Position numbers and translations under genes: made by a program. From contig NZ_CP129111.1 in the NCBI RefSeq assembly GCF_030407165.1, forward strand, positions 1,426,001-1,490,000: a stretch of DNA of 64,000 bases, in the 5' to 3' direction. How positions within the stretch are numbered: the stretch's first letter is position 1; every line of letters begins with the position of its first letter. This document shows, piece by piece, positions 16,122-24,554 of this stretch. This DNA comes from Fontisubflavum oceani (GTDB taxonomy: Bacteria > Pseudomonadota > Alphaproteobacteria > Rhodobacterales > Rhodobacteraceae). The notes beneath the pieces are model-generated. The model was not told the origin of the DNA and did not search any database. It worked only from the letters and a program-made list of their open reading frames with translations.

Positions 16122-16147
16122 AACCCCGCTGAATGGCGGGGTTTTTT
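16122..16147. terminator. strong, probably bidirectional terminator after rplQ
   Basis: Stem AACCCCGC/GCGGGGTT (16122-16129 and 16136-16143) followed by T6, with an A8 run on the left (16111-16118). It can serve both rplQ and the convergent small gene at 16150. Confidence 0.88.
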
Positions 16148-16149
16148 GT

Positions 16150-16329
16150 TTAAGAGGGCTTTAACGCGGCTTTCGGGGGCGTATCCCGATTGGCCACATC
16201 TTGGATAAGTCGTTCCAATTCGGCCTCCGCAACAGGCGTTTCACCCAAAAACTCAAGAAGGTCATTGCGCGCGGGCTGTGACAATCCCATCAAACGCGCA
16301 AAAAGATCTGGTTCGATCTTTTCCGACAT
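16150..16329 (-). CDS. small hypothetical protein divergent from the luxR-type gene
   Basis: A 59-residue protein (MSEKIEPDLFARLMGLS...) read from ATG 16329..16327, behind a good AAAGGTGA site. The frame extends to 16386, but only this start has a ribosome binding site. It is mostly helical and acidic in character, with no recognised domain. It shares the 91-base divergent promoter region with the luxR-type gene, which suggests coregulation; a role in modulating quorum sensing is only a guess. Confidence 0.55.
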   Translation of the reverse strand: MSEKIEPDLFARLMGLSQPARNDLLEFLGETPVAEAELERLIQDVANRDTPPKAALKPS

Positions 16330-16367
16330 ACCGCTCACCTTTAGTCCAGAGGGCTCAGAGTTTATTG

Positions 16368-16411
16368 TTGACCCTGTTTCTGGCAACCTGTCTAAAAAGA
16401 CATGTCTTTTT
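16368..16411 (+). promoter_or_regulatory. luxR promoter with overlapping 18-bp perfect palindrome
   Basis: TTGACC (16368-16373), 17-bp spacer, TCTAAA (16391-16396). The -10 overlaps the perfect palindrome AAAAAGACATGTCTTTTT (16394-16411), which ends 9 bases before the luxR-type start codon. A protein bound there would block transcription or translation initiation, so autorepression is the simplest reading. Confidence 0.6.
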
Positions 16412-16420
16412 GTCGGTTCA

Positions 16421-17032
16421 ATGTCTAAAACGCCTGCACTCGACCTGCTTTTGCATGAACTCTCTCTGGCGACGCCTGGGGGCTACGCTGTCGGTTTGCA
16501 TATTCGGTACGTGTCGCCGCTGATCATGGTGAACACATATCCCGAAGAGTGGCAGGAGATTTATACGGCCAAGGTCTATGGGCTTCGAGATCCGACTTTG
16601 GCTTGGGGGCTCAGCCATACGGGCGTGCGCCGGTGGAGCGAGATCGGTTTGCCGGACCCGTTTGGAATTCTGAAAGAGTCGGCGGAGTATGGAATGCACT
16701 ACGGGATGATCTGTTCGATCGGCCCGTTGTCTTCGCGGACGATCGCCGGGGCCACGCGCCCCGACCGCGAATACACACAGGAGGAAATGGAACACGTCCA
16801 TAAGATCGTGCAGCGCATGCACGATCTGTCTGTGCCGCCGACAAAACTGTCGAATGCGCAGATCGAAGCTTTGAGATGTATCGCGGAAGGGGACCGCCAT
16901 GCAGCTGCCGCCGCCAAACTTGGCATTTCTGAAAGTGCTTTCAAAGCACGTCTGACCTCTGCTCGTCAGAAGCTTATGGCCCGAACAACGGCCGAGGCTG
17001 TCCAGCGCGCAAAGGAATATGGCTTGATTTGA
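16421..17032 (+). CDS. LuxR-type quorum-sensing transcriptional regulator
   Basis: A 203-residue regulator with an N-terminal autoinducer-binding domain (residues about 10-140) and a C-terminal LuxR-type helix-turn-helix (KLSNAQIEALRCIAEGDRHAAAAAKLGISESAFK, split around residues 145-180). The neighbouring luxI-type gene supports a cognate AHL receptor. The frame is open from 16190, but ATG 16421 gives the family length; the longer form would overlap the divergent small gene. The promoter palindrome suggests autoregulation. Confidence 0.88.
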   Translation: MSKTPALDLLLHELSLATPGGYAVGLHIRYVSPLIMVNTYPEEWQEIYTAKVYGLRDPTLAWGLSHTGVRRWSEIGLPDPFGILKESAEYGMHYGMICSIGPLSSRTIAGATRPDREYTQEEMEHVHKIVQRMHDLSVPPTKLSNAQIEALRCIAEGDRHAAAAAKLGISESAFKARLTSARQKLMARTTAEAVQRAKEYGLI

Positions 17033-17111
17033 AAGACAGGATACATGGTGAGCCGCTGGCGTGATCCTCCGCGGGGAAAGTTTCTTAACCCGAGCCGAAG
17101 GAGGCAAATCT

Positions 17112-17699
17112 ATGCAGTCTACCACCCTGTCTTTCGACAATATCCACAATCATGGTGACCTGTTCACCAATATGCTGCGCGCCCGGCACAACAAGTTCAT
17201 CGAACACATGCACTGGGATCTGCCGAATGCCGATGGCATGGAGTTCGATCAATATGATACCCCGCAAAGCCGGTGGGTTTGTGTTCATGAGAACGGCAAA
17301 GTGCTTGCAGGCGTTCGTTTGACCCCGACGACGGCCCGGTGTGGCATTTATTCTTACATGGTGAGGGATGCGCAGCGCGGTTTGCTGGAGGAAATCCCTT
17401 CGAATCTGCTTGATGATCCCGCCCCGATTGCCGCGCATATCTGGGATGCAAACCGTCTTTTCGTCGCCGAAGGGGTCAGCACCGACATCCGTCGGGATGT
17501 TCAGATGTCTCTGATGGGGCACATGGTGCGGTCCGCGCGCGCATTGGGGGCGACGATGCTTTTGGGTCTTTTGCCGATCGGTATCCCGCGCCTTGGCCGC
17601 CGACTGGGTATCTCGATGGAGCCAGGTGGCCCGATTATGAAGATCGGTGGTGTGGCACACCGCTGCTACTTCGTGTCGATGGCTTCGAAGATGCACTGA
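17112..17699 (+). CDS. acyl-homoserine-lactone synthase (LuxI family)
   Basis: Makes an AHL signal from S-adenosylmethionine and acyl-ACP. The 195-residue product keeps the LuxI signature residues Arg25, Phe29, Trp35, Asp46, Asp49, Arg69 and Arg115. At the position usually occupied by a glutamate three residues before that last arginine there is Asp112 (IWDANR). ATG 17112 follows a strong AAGGAGG site. It lies 79 bases after the luxR-type gene and is probably cotranscribed or self-induced. Confidence 0.88.
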   Translation: MQSTTLSFDNIHNHGDLFTNMLRARHNKFIEHMHWDLPNADGMEFDQYDTPQSRWVCVHENGKVLAGVRLTPTTARCGIYSYMVRDAQRGLLEEIPSNLLDDPAPIAAHIWDANRLFVAEGVSTDIRRDVQMSLMGHMVRSARALGATMLLGLLPIGIPRLGRRLGISMEPGGPIMKIGGVAHRCYFVSMASKMH

Positions 17700-17781
17700 G
17701 ATGGCCCGATCACATTCAACGCGCAGAAACCTGCGATGGGCGGGGTCTATGCACCCGCCCGTCCCCCCTTAGATAGGGGGG

Positions 17782-19098
17782 ATGGCAGATTTGTTTGACA
17801 CCAGCCCCTCTGACCCCGATGTCCGGACCGGACCACGACCGCTGGCTGATCGTCTACGGCCACGCAGTCTGGCCGAGGTGATCGGTCAGGAGCATCTGCT
17901 TGGCCCAGAGGGCAGTCTCAAAGTGATGCTCGATAGCGGCGCGTTGTCGTCGCTGGTGTTTTGGGGGCCGCCCGGTGTGGGGAAGACGACCATTGCCCGG
18001 CTTTTGGCTGATGAGACCGATCTGCATTTTGTGCAGATCAGCGCGATTTTCACCGGTGTGCCGGATCTGCGCAAAGTCTTTGAGGCCGCCAAGCTGCGCC
18101 ATGCCAATGGCAAAGGCACGCTTTTGTTCGTGGATGAAATCCACCGTTTCAATAAAGCGCAACAGGACGGGTTTCTGCCGCATATGGAAGATGGAACCAT
18201 CCTTCTTGTTGGCGCCACGACGGAGAATCCGTCATTTGAGTTAAACGCGGCGCTTCTCTCTCGGGCGCAAGTTCTGGTCTTGAACCGGCTGGACGAGGCC
18301 GCCTTGGAAAAGATCTTGGCGCATGCCGAGCTTGAGATGCACCATCCGATGCCACTCCGGCCAGAGGCGCGGATGGCGCTTCTTGAGATGGCGGATGGCG
18401 ATGGGCGCGCGCTCCTCAATCTGGCGGAGCAGGTCGCGGCCTGGAAGGTGGATGGGCAGCTTACTGTCGATCAACTGGCCACCCGGCTGCAACGCCGCGC
18501 GGCGCAATACGATAAATCCGGCGATGCGCATTACAACCTGATCTCGGCTTTGCATAAATCCGTGCGGGGCTCGGACCCTGATGCCAGCCTTTATTGGTTG
18601 GCCCGGATGCTGGAAGGCGGAGAGGATCCCCGTTTTCTGGCCCGTCGGATCACCCGCATGGCAGTCGAAGACATCGGTCTCGCCGAGCCGCAAGCGCAGC
18701 GGGTCTGCCTAGATGCATGGGAAACCTATGAGCGGCTTGGGTCGCCCGAAGGGGAACTGGCGCTGGCGCAGGCCGTGCTCTACCTCGCCCTCGCGCCGAA
18801 ATCGAATGCGACATATGTAGCGTATAAAGATGCGCGCCGCTCCGCCAAATCCACCGGATCAAAGCCGCCGCCGAAACACATCCTCAACGCGCCGACTAAC
18901 TTGATGAAAGATCAGGGCTATGGCGCGGGATACGATTATGACCACGATGCGAAAGATGGGTTCTCTGGTCAGAACTACTTCCCGGACCAGATGGGCCGGG
19001 CGCAGTTTTACCAGCCCGTGCAGCGCGGATATGAGCGCGAGTTGGCCAAGCGCTTGGCCTATTTCAACAAGCTCCGCGCGGATCGTCAGCACAGTTGA
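17782..19098 (+). CDS. rarA: replication-associated recombination protein A (RarA/MgsA AAA ATPase)
   Basis: A clamp-loader-like AAA+ ATPase acting at stalled replication forks. The 438-residue product has Walker A GPPGVGKTT (62-70), Walker B LLFVDEIHRF (113-122) and the MgsA C-terminal domain. Its ATG directly abuts a G6 run that can pair with a C6 run 7 bases upstream (17763-17768 with 17776-17781), so there is no normally spaced ribosome binding site. It leads a five-gene overlapping operon. Confidence 0.95.
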   Translation: MADLFDTSPSDPDVRTGPRPLADRLRPRSLAEVIGQEHLLGPEGSLKVMLDSGALSSLVFWGPPGVGKTTIARLLADETDLHFVQISAIFTGVPDLRKVFEAAKLRHANGKGTLLFVDEIHRFNKAQQDGFLPHMEDGTILLVGATTENPSFELNAALLSRAQVLVLNRLDEAALEKILAHAELEMHHPMPLRPEARMALLEMADGDGRALLNLAEQVAAWKVDGQLTVDQLATRLQRRAAQYDKSGDAHYNLISALHKSVRGSDPDASLYWLARMLEGGEDPRFLARRITRMAVEDIGLAEPQAQRVCLDAWETYERLGSPEGELALAQAVLYLALAPKSNATYVAYKDARRSAKSTGSKPPPKHILNAPTNLMKDQGYGAGYDYDHDAKDGFSGQNYFPDQMGRAQFYQPVQRGYERELAKRLAYFNKLRADRQHS

Positions 19099-19118
19099 CA
19101 AGCTCGGCCCAAGCGCCG

Positions 19119-19511
19119 ATGACCCGCCCCATGATGACAGCGGTTTTTCAGGTGGCCCTTGGCGGCGCGGCGGGGGCGGTTTTACGCTATCTGACCGGTA
19201 TCGGCGTCGTCCGGCTCCTGGGGCATACGCCGTTTCCGTACGCGATCCTGAGTGTGAATATCCTGGGCTCGTTCCTGATGGGCGTTTTCGTCGTTGCGGC
19301 GGCCCATCGCGGGCTGACCCATTTGTCGCCCTTGGTGATGACCGGGCTTCTGGGCGGGTTTACGACCTTCTCGGCCTTCTCGCTTGAGGCGGTGACACTC
19401 TATGAGCGTGGCGAGGTGACGTCGGCGGTGATCTATGTCGTGGCATCGGTTTGTTTGTCGATTTTCGGGCTGGTTCTGGGCCTGTGGCTGGCGCGGGGGC
19501 TGTTTGCATGA
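19119..19511 (+). CDS. crcB: fluoride exporter CrcB/Fluc
   Basis: A small dual-topology fluoride channel with four predicted membrane segments. The core QVALGGAAGAVLRYL, the NILGSFLMG segment and TGLLGGFTTFSAFSLE (with the conserved Phe box) are typical. The start is uncertain: TTG 19095 overlaps the rarA stop, and ATG 19119, 19131 and 19134 follow; none has a clear site. No fluoride riboswitch is visible upstream. The stop overlaps rluC (ATGA). Confidence 0.9.
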   Translation: MTRPMMTAVFQVALGGAAGAVLRYLTGIGVVRLLGHTPFPYAILSVNILGSFLMGVFVVAAAHRGLTHLSPLVMTGLLGGFTTFSAFSLEAVTLYERGEVTSAVIYVVASVCLSIFGLVLGLWLARGLFA

Positions 19512-20557
19512 GTGGTGTTCAAACGCTTGAGGTTGCGCCGGGGGACGGCGACCAGCGATTGGATCGTTGGTTTCGGCGACAGTTCCCGCAGATCAGCCAG
19601 GGCCGGATCGAAAAGATGTGTCGTAAAGGTGAGATCCGGGTCGATGGCGGCCGGGTGAAACCCGCCACGCGCGTCGAGGCCGGGCAGAAAGTGCGCATTC
19701 CGCCTCTCCCGGATCAGGCCGCGCCGCAGCCGGCGGTCTCGCGCAGCAAAATCTCCGACGCGGATGCCGAAATGATGCGAGCGGCGGTGCTTTATCGTGA
19801 TGACCATCTTATTGCGCTGAACAAGCCACCGGGCCTGCCGAGCCAAGGCGGAAGCAAACAGACCCGGCATGTCGATGGGCTGGCGGAGGCGCTGCGTTTT
19901 GGGTTCGAGGACAAGCCGCGTCTGGTGCATCGGCTCGACAAGGACACCTCCGGCATTCTGCTTCTGGCCCGCACACGGCAGGCCGCCGCGGCGCTGACCA
20001 AAGCGTTCCGGGCGCGCGACACTCGTAAGATCTACTGGGCCGCTGTTGCGGGTGCGCCTTTGCCACGCATGGGCACAATCAAATTCGGGCTGGTGAAGGC
20101 GCCGGGCCATGGCAAGGGCGGCGAGGGGGAGAAGATGCTCTGCCTGCACCCCGATGAGGTTGATCGGACGCCAGATGCCAAACGCGCGACAACCGATTAC
20201 GCGGTTCTGAGCAATCTCGGCAGTCGGGCGGCTTGGGTGGCGCTGGTGCCGGTGACGGGACGCACGCATCAGCTTCGCGCGCATATGGCCGAGATCGGCC
20301 ACCCGGTTATCGGCGACGGCAAATATGGCGGCTCAGGGCAAGAGAACCTTGGCGATGGCTGGGGCGCGCAATTGGGTGGTGAGATCAGCCGCAAACTGCA
20401 TCTGCATGCCCGTTCGCTTGCGCTGACCCATCCGATCACCGGCGCACGGCTCAACCTCGTGGCGCCCCTGCCGGAGCATATGGCGCGGACCTGGGAGACG
20501 CTCGGGTGGTATGCAAATGACGTGCCCGCCGATCCGTTTGACGAGGATAGCTTTTGA
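19508..20557 (+). CDS. rluC: RluA-family 23S rRNA pseudouridine synthase (RluC type)
   Basis: The 349-residue product has an N-terminal S4 RNA-binding domain (about 17-64) and the RluA catalytic domain with HRLDKDTSG (141-149, catalytic Asp144). It probably modifies 23S rRNA; the exact uridines cannot be read from sequence. ATG 19508 overlaps the crcB stop, and the gene's own stop overlaps the next start. Confidence 0.92.
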   Translation: MSGVQTLEVAPGDGDQRLDRWFRRQFPQISQGRIEKMCRKGEIRVDGGRVKPATRVEAGQKVRIPPLPDQAAPQPAVSRSKISDADAEMMRAAVLYRDDHLIALNKPPGLPSQGGSKQTRHVDGLAEALRFGFEDKPRLVHRLDKDTSGILLLARTRQAAAALTKAFRARDTRKIYWAAVAGAPLPRMGTIKFGLVKAPGHGKGGEGEKMLCLHPDEVDRTPDAKRATTDYAVLSNLGSRAAWVALVPVTGRTHQLRAHMAEIGHPVIGDGKYGGSGQENLGDGWGAQLGGEISRKLHLHARSLALTHPITGARLNLVAPLPEHMARTWETLGWYANDVPADPFDEDSF

Positions 20558-21243
20558 CCGACACTCCCTTGAAGCTGGTGATTTTCGACGTCGATGGCAC
20601 CTTGGTCGACAGCCAGGCGCATATACTGGCATCAATGAACTGGGCCTTTGCGGCATTGGATATGACGCCACCAAGCCGGGAGCAGACGCTCTCGATTGTT
20701 GGGTTGTCCTTGCCGCAAGCGATGGCGCGGCTGGTGCCGGAGGCTTCGGCGGCGCTCAATGCACAACTGGTCGAGGCCTATAAAAACAGCTTTGCCGATC
20801 TCAGGCAGCGCGGCGAGTCGGCGGCGGCCTCGCCGCTTTTTCCGGGCGCGATCGAGGCTTTGCATGCGCTGGCGGCTCAGGACGAGATGTTTCTGGGGAT
20901 CGCGACCGGAAAATCCCGGCGCGGGCTGGACCATCTGTTTGAGTTGCATGGATTCGGGCCGCTCTTCCATACGGTGCAGGTCGCTGATGATCATCCGTCC
21001 AAGCCGCACCCATCGATGGTGCTCACCTGTTTGGATGAGACCGGCGTGGCGCCGGAAAACACAGTCATTCTGGGTGATACGACCTATGATATCGAGATGG
21101 GTCGCGCGGGCGGTATCCAAGCCATTGGTGTCGATTGGGGATATCACGAAACCGACGCGTTGACGGCGGCGGGGGCGGCGATGATCCTGTCGGATTTTGC
21201 GGCATTGTCCGAGGCGCTGGATCAAATCTGGGGGGTGGTATGA
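20554..21243 (+). CDS. HAD-superfamily hydrolase (phosphoglycolate phosphatase-like)
   Basis: A 229-residue HAD hydrolase with motif I FDVDGTLVDS (11-20; nucleophile Asp12), motif II ATGKSRRG, and motif III/IV GDTTYDIEMGRAGG. It resembles Gph-type phosphatases; the substrate is unproven. It starts at TTG 20554 overlapping the rluC stop and ends overlapping the ATP12 gene, so it is translated by coupling. Confidence 0.88.
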   Translation: MTDTPLKLVIFDVDGTLVDSQAHILASMNWAFAALDMTPPSREQTLSIVGLSLPQAMARLVPEASAALNAQLVEAYKNSFADLRQRGESAAASPLFPGAIEALHALAAQDEMFLGIATGKSRRGLDHLFELHGFGPLFHTVQVADDHPSKPHPSMVLTCLDETGVAPENTVILGDTTYDIEMGRAGGIQAIGVDWGYHETDALTAAGAAMILSDFAALSEALDQIWGVV

Positions 21244-21953
21244 GCGAGTGGGCGGTAAAGCGATTCTGGACCAATGCCGAGGTGGCAGAGGTCGAAGGCG
21301 GGTTTTCCGTCACGCTGGATGGCCGGCCCGTTCGTACACCGTTCAAATCCGCGCTGGTGCTGCCGACCCGTGACATGGCCGAGGCGATGGCCGCCGAATG
21401 GGCCGCGCAGGGAGACCAGGTCGACCCGCTGAGCATGCCGGTCACCCGCTCCGCCAACTCGGCTATTGACAAGGTGGCCACGCAACATGGCGCTGTGGCC
21501 GACATGTTGGCGGCCTATGCCGAAACCGATCTGCTCTGTCATCGGGCGGAGAGCCCCGAGGAATTGGTCCGCCGTCAAGCCGACGGGTGGGACCCGATCC
21601 TGATCTGGGCGGCGGAGACCTTTGGCGCGCCTCTGGTTGTCACACAAGGTGTCTTGCCGGCCGACCAACCGGAGGCAAGTCTCCAGGCCTATGGCGCGGC
21701 TGTGGCCAGTTTTGCGCCCTTCTCCCTGACCGCTTTGCATGACCTGGTCACGCTGTCTGGGTCTCTGGTGCTGGCCCTGGCCGTTGCCCGTGGCCGGATT
21801 GCCCCCGAACAGGGCTGGTTGCTGTCGCGAATCGACGAGCTGTGGCAGATTGAACAGTGGGGCGATGACGATGAAGCGCGCGATTTTGCCGCCCAGAAAC
21901 AGGAGGCTTTCCTCCACGCAGCCCGGTTCTTGGAGCTGTCAGGCGAGGCGTGA
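21240..21953 (+). CDS. ATP12 family chaperone (F1-ATPase assembly)
   Basis: The 237-residue product matches ATP12, the assembly chaperone for the F1 alpha subunit found in mitochondria and alphaproteobacteria. RFWTNAEVAEVEGGFSVTLDGRPVRTP split around residues 9-35 and DLLCHRAESPEELVRRQ are typical. It ends the rarA operon. This family is a good taxonomic pointer to alphaproteobacteria. Confidence 0.93.
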   Translation: MSEWAVKRFWTNAEVAEVEGGFSVTLDGRPVRTPFKSALVLPTRDMAEAMAAEWAAQGDQVDPLSMPVTRSANSAIDKVATQHGAVADMLAAYAETDLLCHRAESPEELVRRQADGWDPILIWAAETFGAPLVVTQGVLPADQPEASLQAYGAAVASFAPFSLTALHDLVTLSGSLVLALAVARGRIAPEQGWLLSRIDELWQIEQWGDDDEARDFAAQKQEAFLHAARFLELSGEA

Positions 21954-22189
21954 TTGCTCTAATGGCATATAAGCCTTTGTGATGCATAGCATTTGAGCGC
22001 TTTCTGAAACCAAGCCGTCGGAAATGGCTTAACCCTACGGAAAGCGCAGCCCCAACACTTGACCTATCGCGGCATATTTGCCCAATTAAGAGGCAGTGAG
22101 AGGGGTGAAAGCCTCTCATGATCTATGCCAAGGCACTCTTGGCTATCGGAAACTGTCCTTAAGGGCGGTCCATCAGGAAGAGGTAAACA

Positions 22190-23206
22190 ATGAAAAAATC
22201 CGTACTTATCGGTACTATGGCCATCGCTGGTCTGGCCGCTGGGTTCGCTTCCGCACAGACGTTGGACGAAGTCCAAGCGCGCGGCAGCTTGAACTGTGGC
22301 GTGACCACCGGCCTCGTCGGCTTTGCCGCGCCGAATGCAAGCGGCGAATGGGAAGGCTTCGATGTCGGCGTTTGCCGCGCCGTGGCCGCCGCCGTCTTCG
22401 GCGATGCCACCGCTGTGAACTTCGTGCCCACCACTGGTCAGACCCGCTTTACCGCGCTGGCCTCTGGTGAGATCGACATGCTGGCCCGGAACACCACCTG
22501 GACCTTCAGCCGCGACGTTGACCTGCGCTTCGAATTCGTGGGCATCAACTACTATGACGGTCAGGGCTTCATGGTTCCCCGTGAACTGGGCGTGGCCTCG
22601 GCCATGGAACTGGACGGTGCAACCGTCTGCATCCAGACCGGCACCACGACCGAGCTGAACTTGGCTGACTTCTTCAGCTCGAACGGCATGAGCTATGAGC
22701 CTGTGCCGATCGAAACCAACGCCGAAGCGCAGCAGCAGTATCTTGCGGGCGCCTGCGACGTCTACACCACGGACGCCTCGGGTCTGGCCGCAACGCGCGC
22801 CACGTTCGAAGATCCCTCTGCGCATGTGGTTTTGCCCGAGATCATCTCGAAAGAACCGCTTGGTCCGCTTGTGCGCCATGGCGACCACGAGTGGGGCGAT
22901 GTCGTCCGCTGGACGCTGAACGCTCTGATCGCAGCTGAAGAGCTGGGCATCACGTCGGCAAATGTCGGTGAACTGGCCGCTGGCACCGAAAACCCAGAGA
23001 TCAACCGTCTCTTGGGGTCCGAAGGTGAACTGGGCGGTATGCTCGGTCTCGATGCGGCTTGGGCACAGAACGCCATTGCCGCCGTAGGCAACTACAGCGA
23101 GCTGTTCGAAGGCAACATCGGTGAGGCGACGCCAATTGGTCTCTCGCGCGGTCTAAACGCGCAGTGGACTGATGGTGGTCTGCTCTACGCACCGCCGTTC
23201 CGGTGA
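22190..23206 (+). CDS. aapJ: general L-amino acid ABC transporter, periplasmic binding protein
   Basis: A 338-residue binding protein with a signal peptide (MKKSVLIGTMAIAGLAAGFASA, cleavage near residue 23). GSLNCGVTTGLVGFAAP and the following SBP_bac_3 domain match AapJ, which binds a broad range of L-amino acids. It leads the aapJQMP operon. A ribosome binding site GGAAGAGG precedes the start. The 236 bases upstream hold a TTGACC at about 22058 but no convincing -10. Confidence 0.94.
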   Translation: MKKSVLIGTMAIAGLAAGFASAQTLDEVQARGSLNCGVTTGLVGFAAPNASGEWEGFDVGVCRAVAAAVFGDATAVNFVPTTGQTRFTALASGEIDMLARNTTWTFSRDVDLRFEFVGINYYDGQGFMVPRELGVASAMELDGATVCIQTGTTTELNLADFFSSNGMSYEPVPIETNAEAQQQYLAGACDVYTTDASGLAATRATFEDPSAHVVLPEIISKEPLGPLVRHGDHEWGDVVRWTLNALIAAEELGITSANVGELAAGTENPEINRLLGSEGELGGMLGLDAAWAQNAIAAVGNYSELFEGNIGEATPIGLSRGLNAQWTDGGLLYAPPFR

Positions 23207-23215
23207 CATCTTAAG

Positions 23216-23244
23216 CGAAGGGCGCGGTCACTCCGCGCCCTTCG
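23216..23244 (+). other. strong intercistronic hairpin after aapJ
   Basis: A perfect 12-bp stem, CGAAGGGCGCGG (23216-23227) with CCGCGCCCTTCG (23233-23244) and loop TCACT. The T tract is poor (TCTATCT). It probably stabilises the aapJ message and lowers readthrough, giving more binding protein than permease. Confidence 0.65.
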
Positions 23245-23335
23245 TCTATCTAGAACAACGAATGACCAAACCGGGCAGGCCAACAAAGGTGCTGTTACAG
23301 AGTTTGGCAATCCAACAGTTGCAGGGGTGCCCGAT

Positions 23336-24553
23336 ATGGCAACGATGACGGAACCACCCGCCGAGACTTTCCGACTAAGCCAGTTGATTTATGACACCCG
23401 CTACCGGTCGCTGACGATCCAGGTGGTGGCGTTCATTTTGATCATGGCCGGTTTGTTTTGGCTGGCGAGTAACACGGTCCAGAACCTTCAATCTCTGGGA
23501 AAGGACTTCAATTTCGGCTTCTTGGGACAGCGAGCCGGATATGACATTAACCAACGGCTTGTCGAATACACCAATGACTCGACTCATGCGCGTGCGGCGT
23601 TGGTTGGTATTCTCAACACACTTCTTGTGGCCTTCGTGGGCTGTATCATTGCCACGATCGTCGGCGTGATCGCTGGCGTCTTGCGCTTGTCGAACAACTG
23701 GATCGTCGCGCGCCTGATGGCGGTTTATGTCGAAGGCTTCCGGAATATCCCGACGCTTTTGTGGATCTTGATCGTTTTCGCGATCATGACGGAGGCGACA
23801 CCGCAACCGCGCGATTTCCGTGGCGATGACCCGGAAGCGAGCATGATTTTGTTCGACACCGTCGCAATCACCAATCGCGGGATTTACACGCCCGCGCCGG
23901 TTTGGGGCGATGGGGCGCTGATGCTCGTTCTGGTCTTCATCGCGTCTCTGGTCGGCATCTGGGCCTTCCGTCGCTATGCGCGGAAACGCCAGGAGCAGAC
24001 AGGTGACATCCTACCGGTTTTCTGGACGTCGCTGGGCCTGTTCTTCATCCCGTCGATTTTGTTCTACTTCATCCTCGGTCGTCCAGTGACGCTGGAGTAC
24101 CCCGAGCTGACTGGGTTCAACTTCTCGGGCGGGACGCATATGCGAAACTCGTTCATTGCGTTGACCTTGGCGCTGGCGCTCTATACCGGCGCGTTCATTG
24201 CCGAGAATGTCAGGTCCGGCATTCTGGCTGTCAGCAAAGGGCAGACTGAGGCGGCGTTTGCCTTGGGTCTGCGTCCGAACCGGACGATGAACCTGGTGAT
24301 CTTGCCGCAGGCGCTGCGGGTCATCATCCCGCCGCTGATCTCGCAATATCTGAACCTGACCAAGAACTCCTCCCTCGCAATCGCGGTGGGGTATATGGAC
24401 GTTCGCTCGACACTGGGCGGGATCACGATCAACCAGACCGGGCGAGAATTGGAAGGGATGCTTCTTCTGGGGCTATTCTATCTGATCACCTCACTCATCA
24501 TCTCCTCTCTGATGAACGTCTATAACTCTTCCATCAAATTGAAGGAGCGCTGA
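23336..24553 (+). CDS. aapQ: general L-amino acid ABC transporter permease AapQ
   Basis: An inner-membrane permease of 405 residues with the HisM-type domain at both ends and a large insert, as in AapQ. The EAA loop is visible as AENVRSGILAVSKGQTEAAFALGL in the C-terminal third. ATG 23336 was chosen over GTG 23327 because the CAGGGG site lies 8-9 bases before it. It follows the aapJ hairpin. Confidence 0.93.
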   Translation: MATMTEPPAETFRLSQLIYDTRYRSLTIQVVAFILIMAGLFWLASNTVQNLQSLGKDFNFGFLGQRAGYDINQRLVEYTNDSTHARAALVGILNTLLVAFVGCIIATIVGVIAGVLRLSNNWIVARLMAVYVEGFRNIPTLLWILIVFAIMTEATPQPRDFRGDDPEASMILFDTVAITNRGIYTPAPVWGDGALMLVLVFIASLVGIWAFRRYARKRQEQTGDILPVFWTSLGLFFIPSILFYFILGRPVTLEYPELTGFNFSGGTHMRNSFIALTLALALYTGAFIAENVRSGILAVSKGQTEAAFALGLRPNRTMNLVILPQALRVIIPPLISQYLNLTKNSSLAIAVGYMDVRSTLGGITINQTGRELEGMLLLGLFYLITSLIISSLMNVYNSSIKLKER

Positions 24554-24554
24554 G

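Noticed and set aside
18900..19130. Fluoride riboswitch for crcB
   Set aside because: crcB is embedded in an overlapping operon inside the rarA coding end, leaving no leader for a riboswitch.
21954..22189. Sigma-54 or strong sigma-70 promoter upstream of aapJ
   Set aside because: A TTGACC exists near 22058, but no -10 at normal spacing and no convincing GG-N10-GC pair was found.
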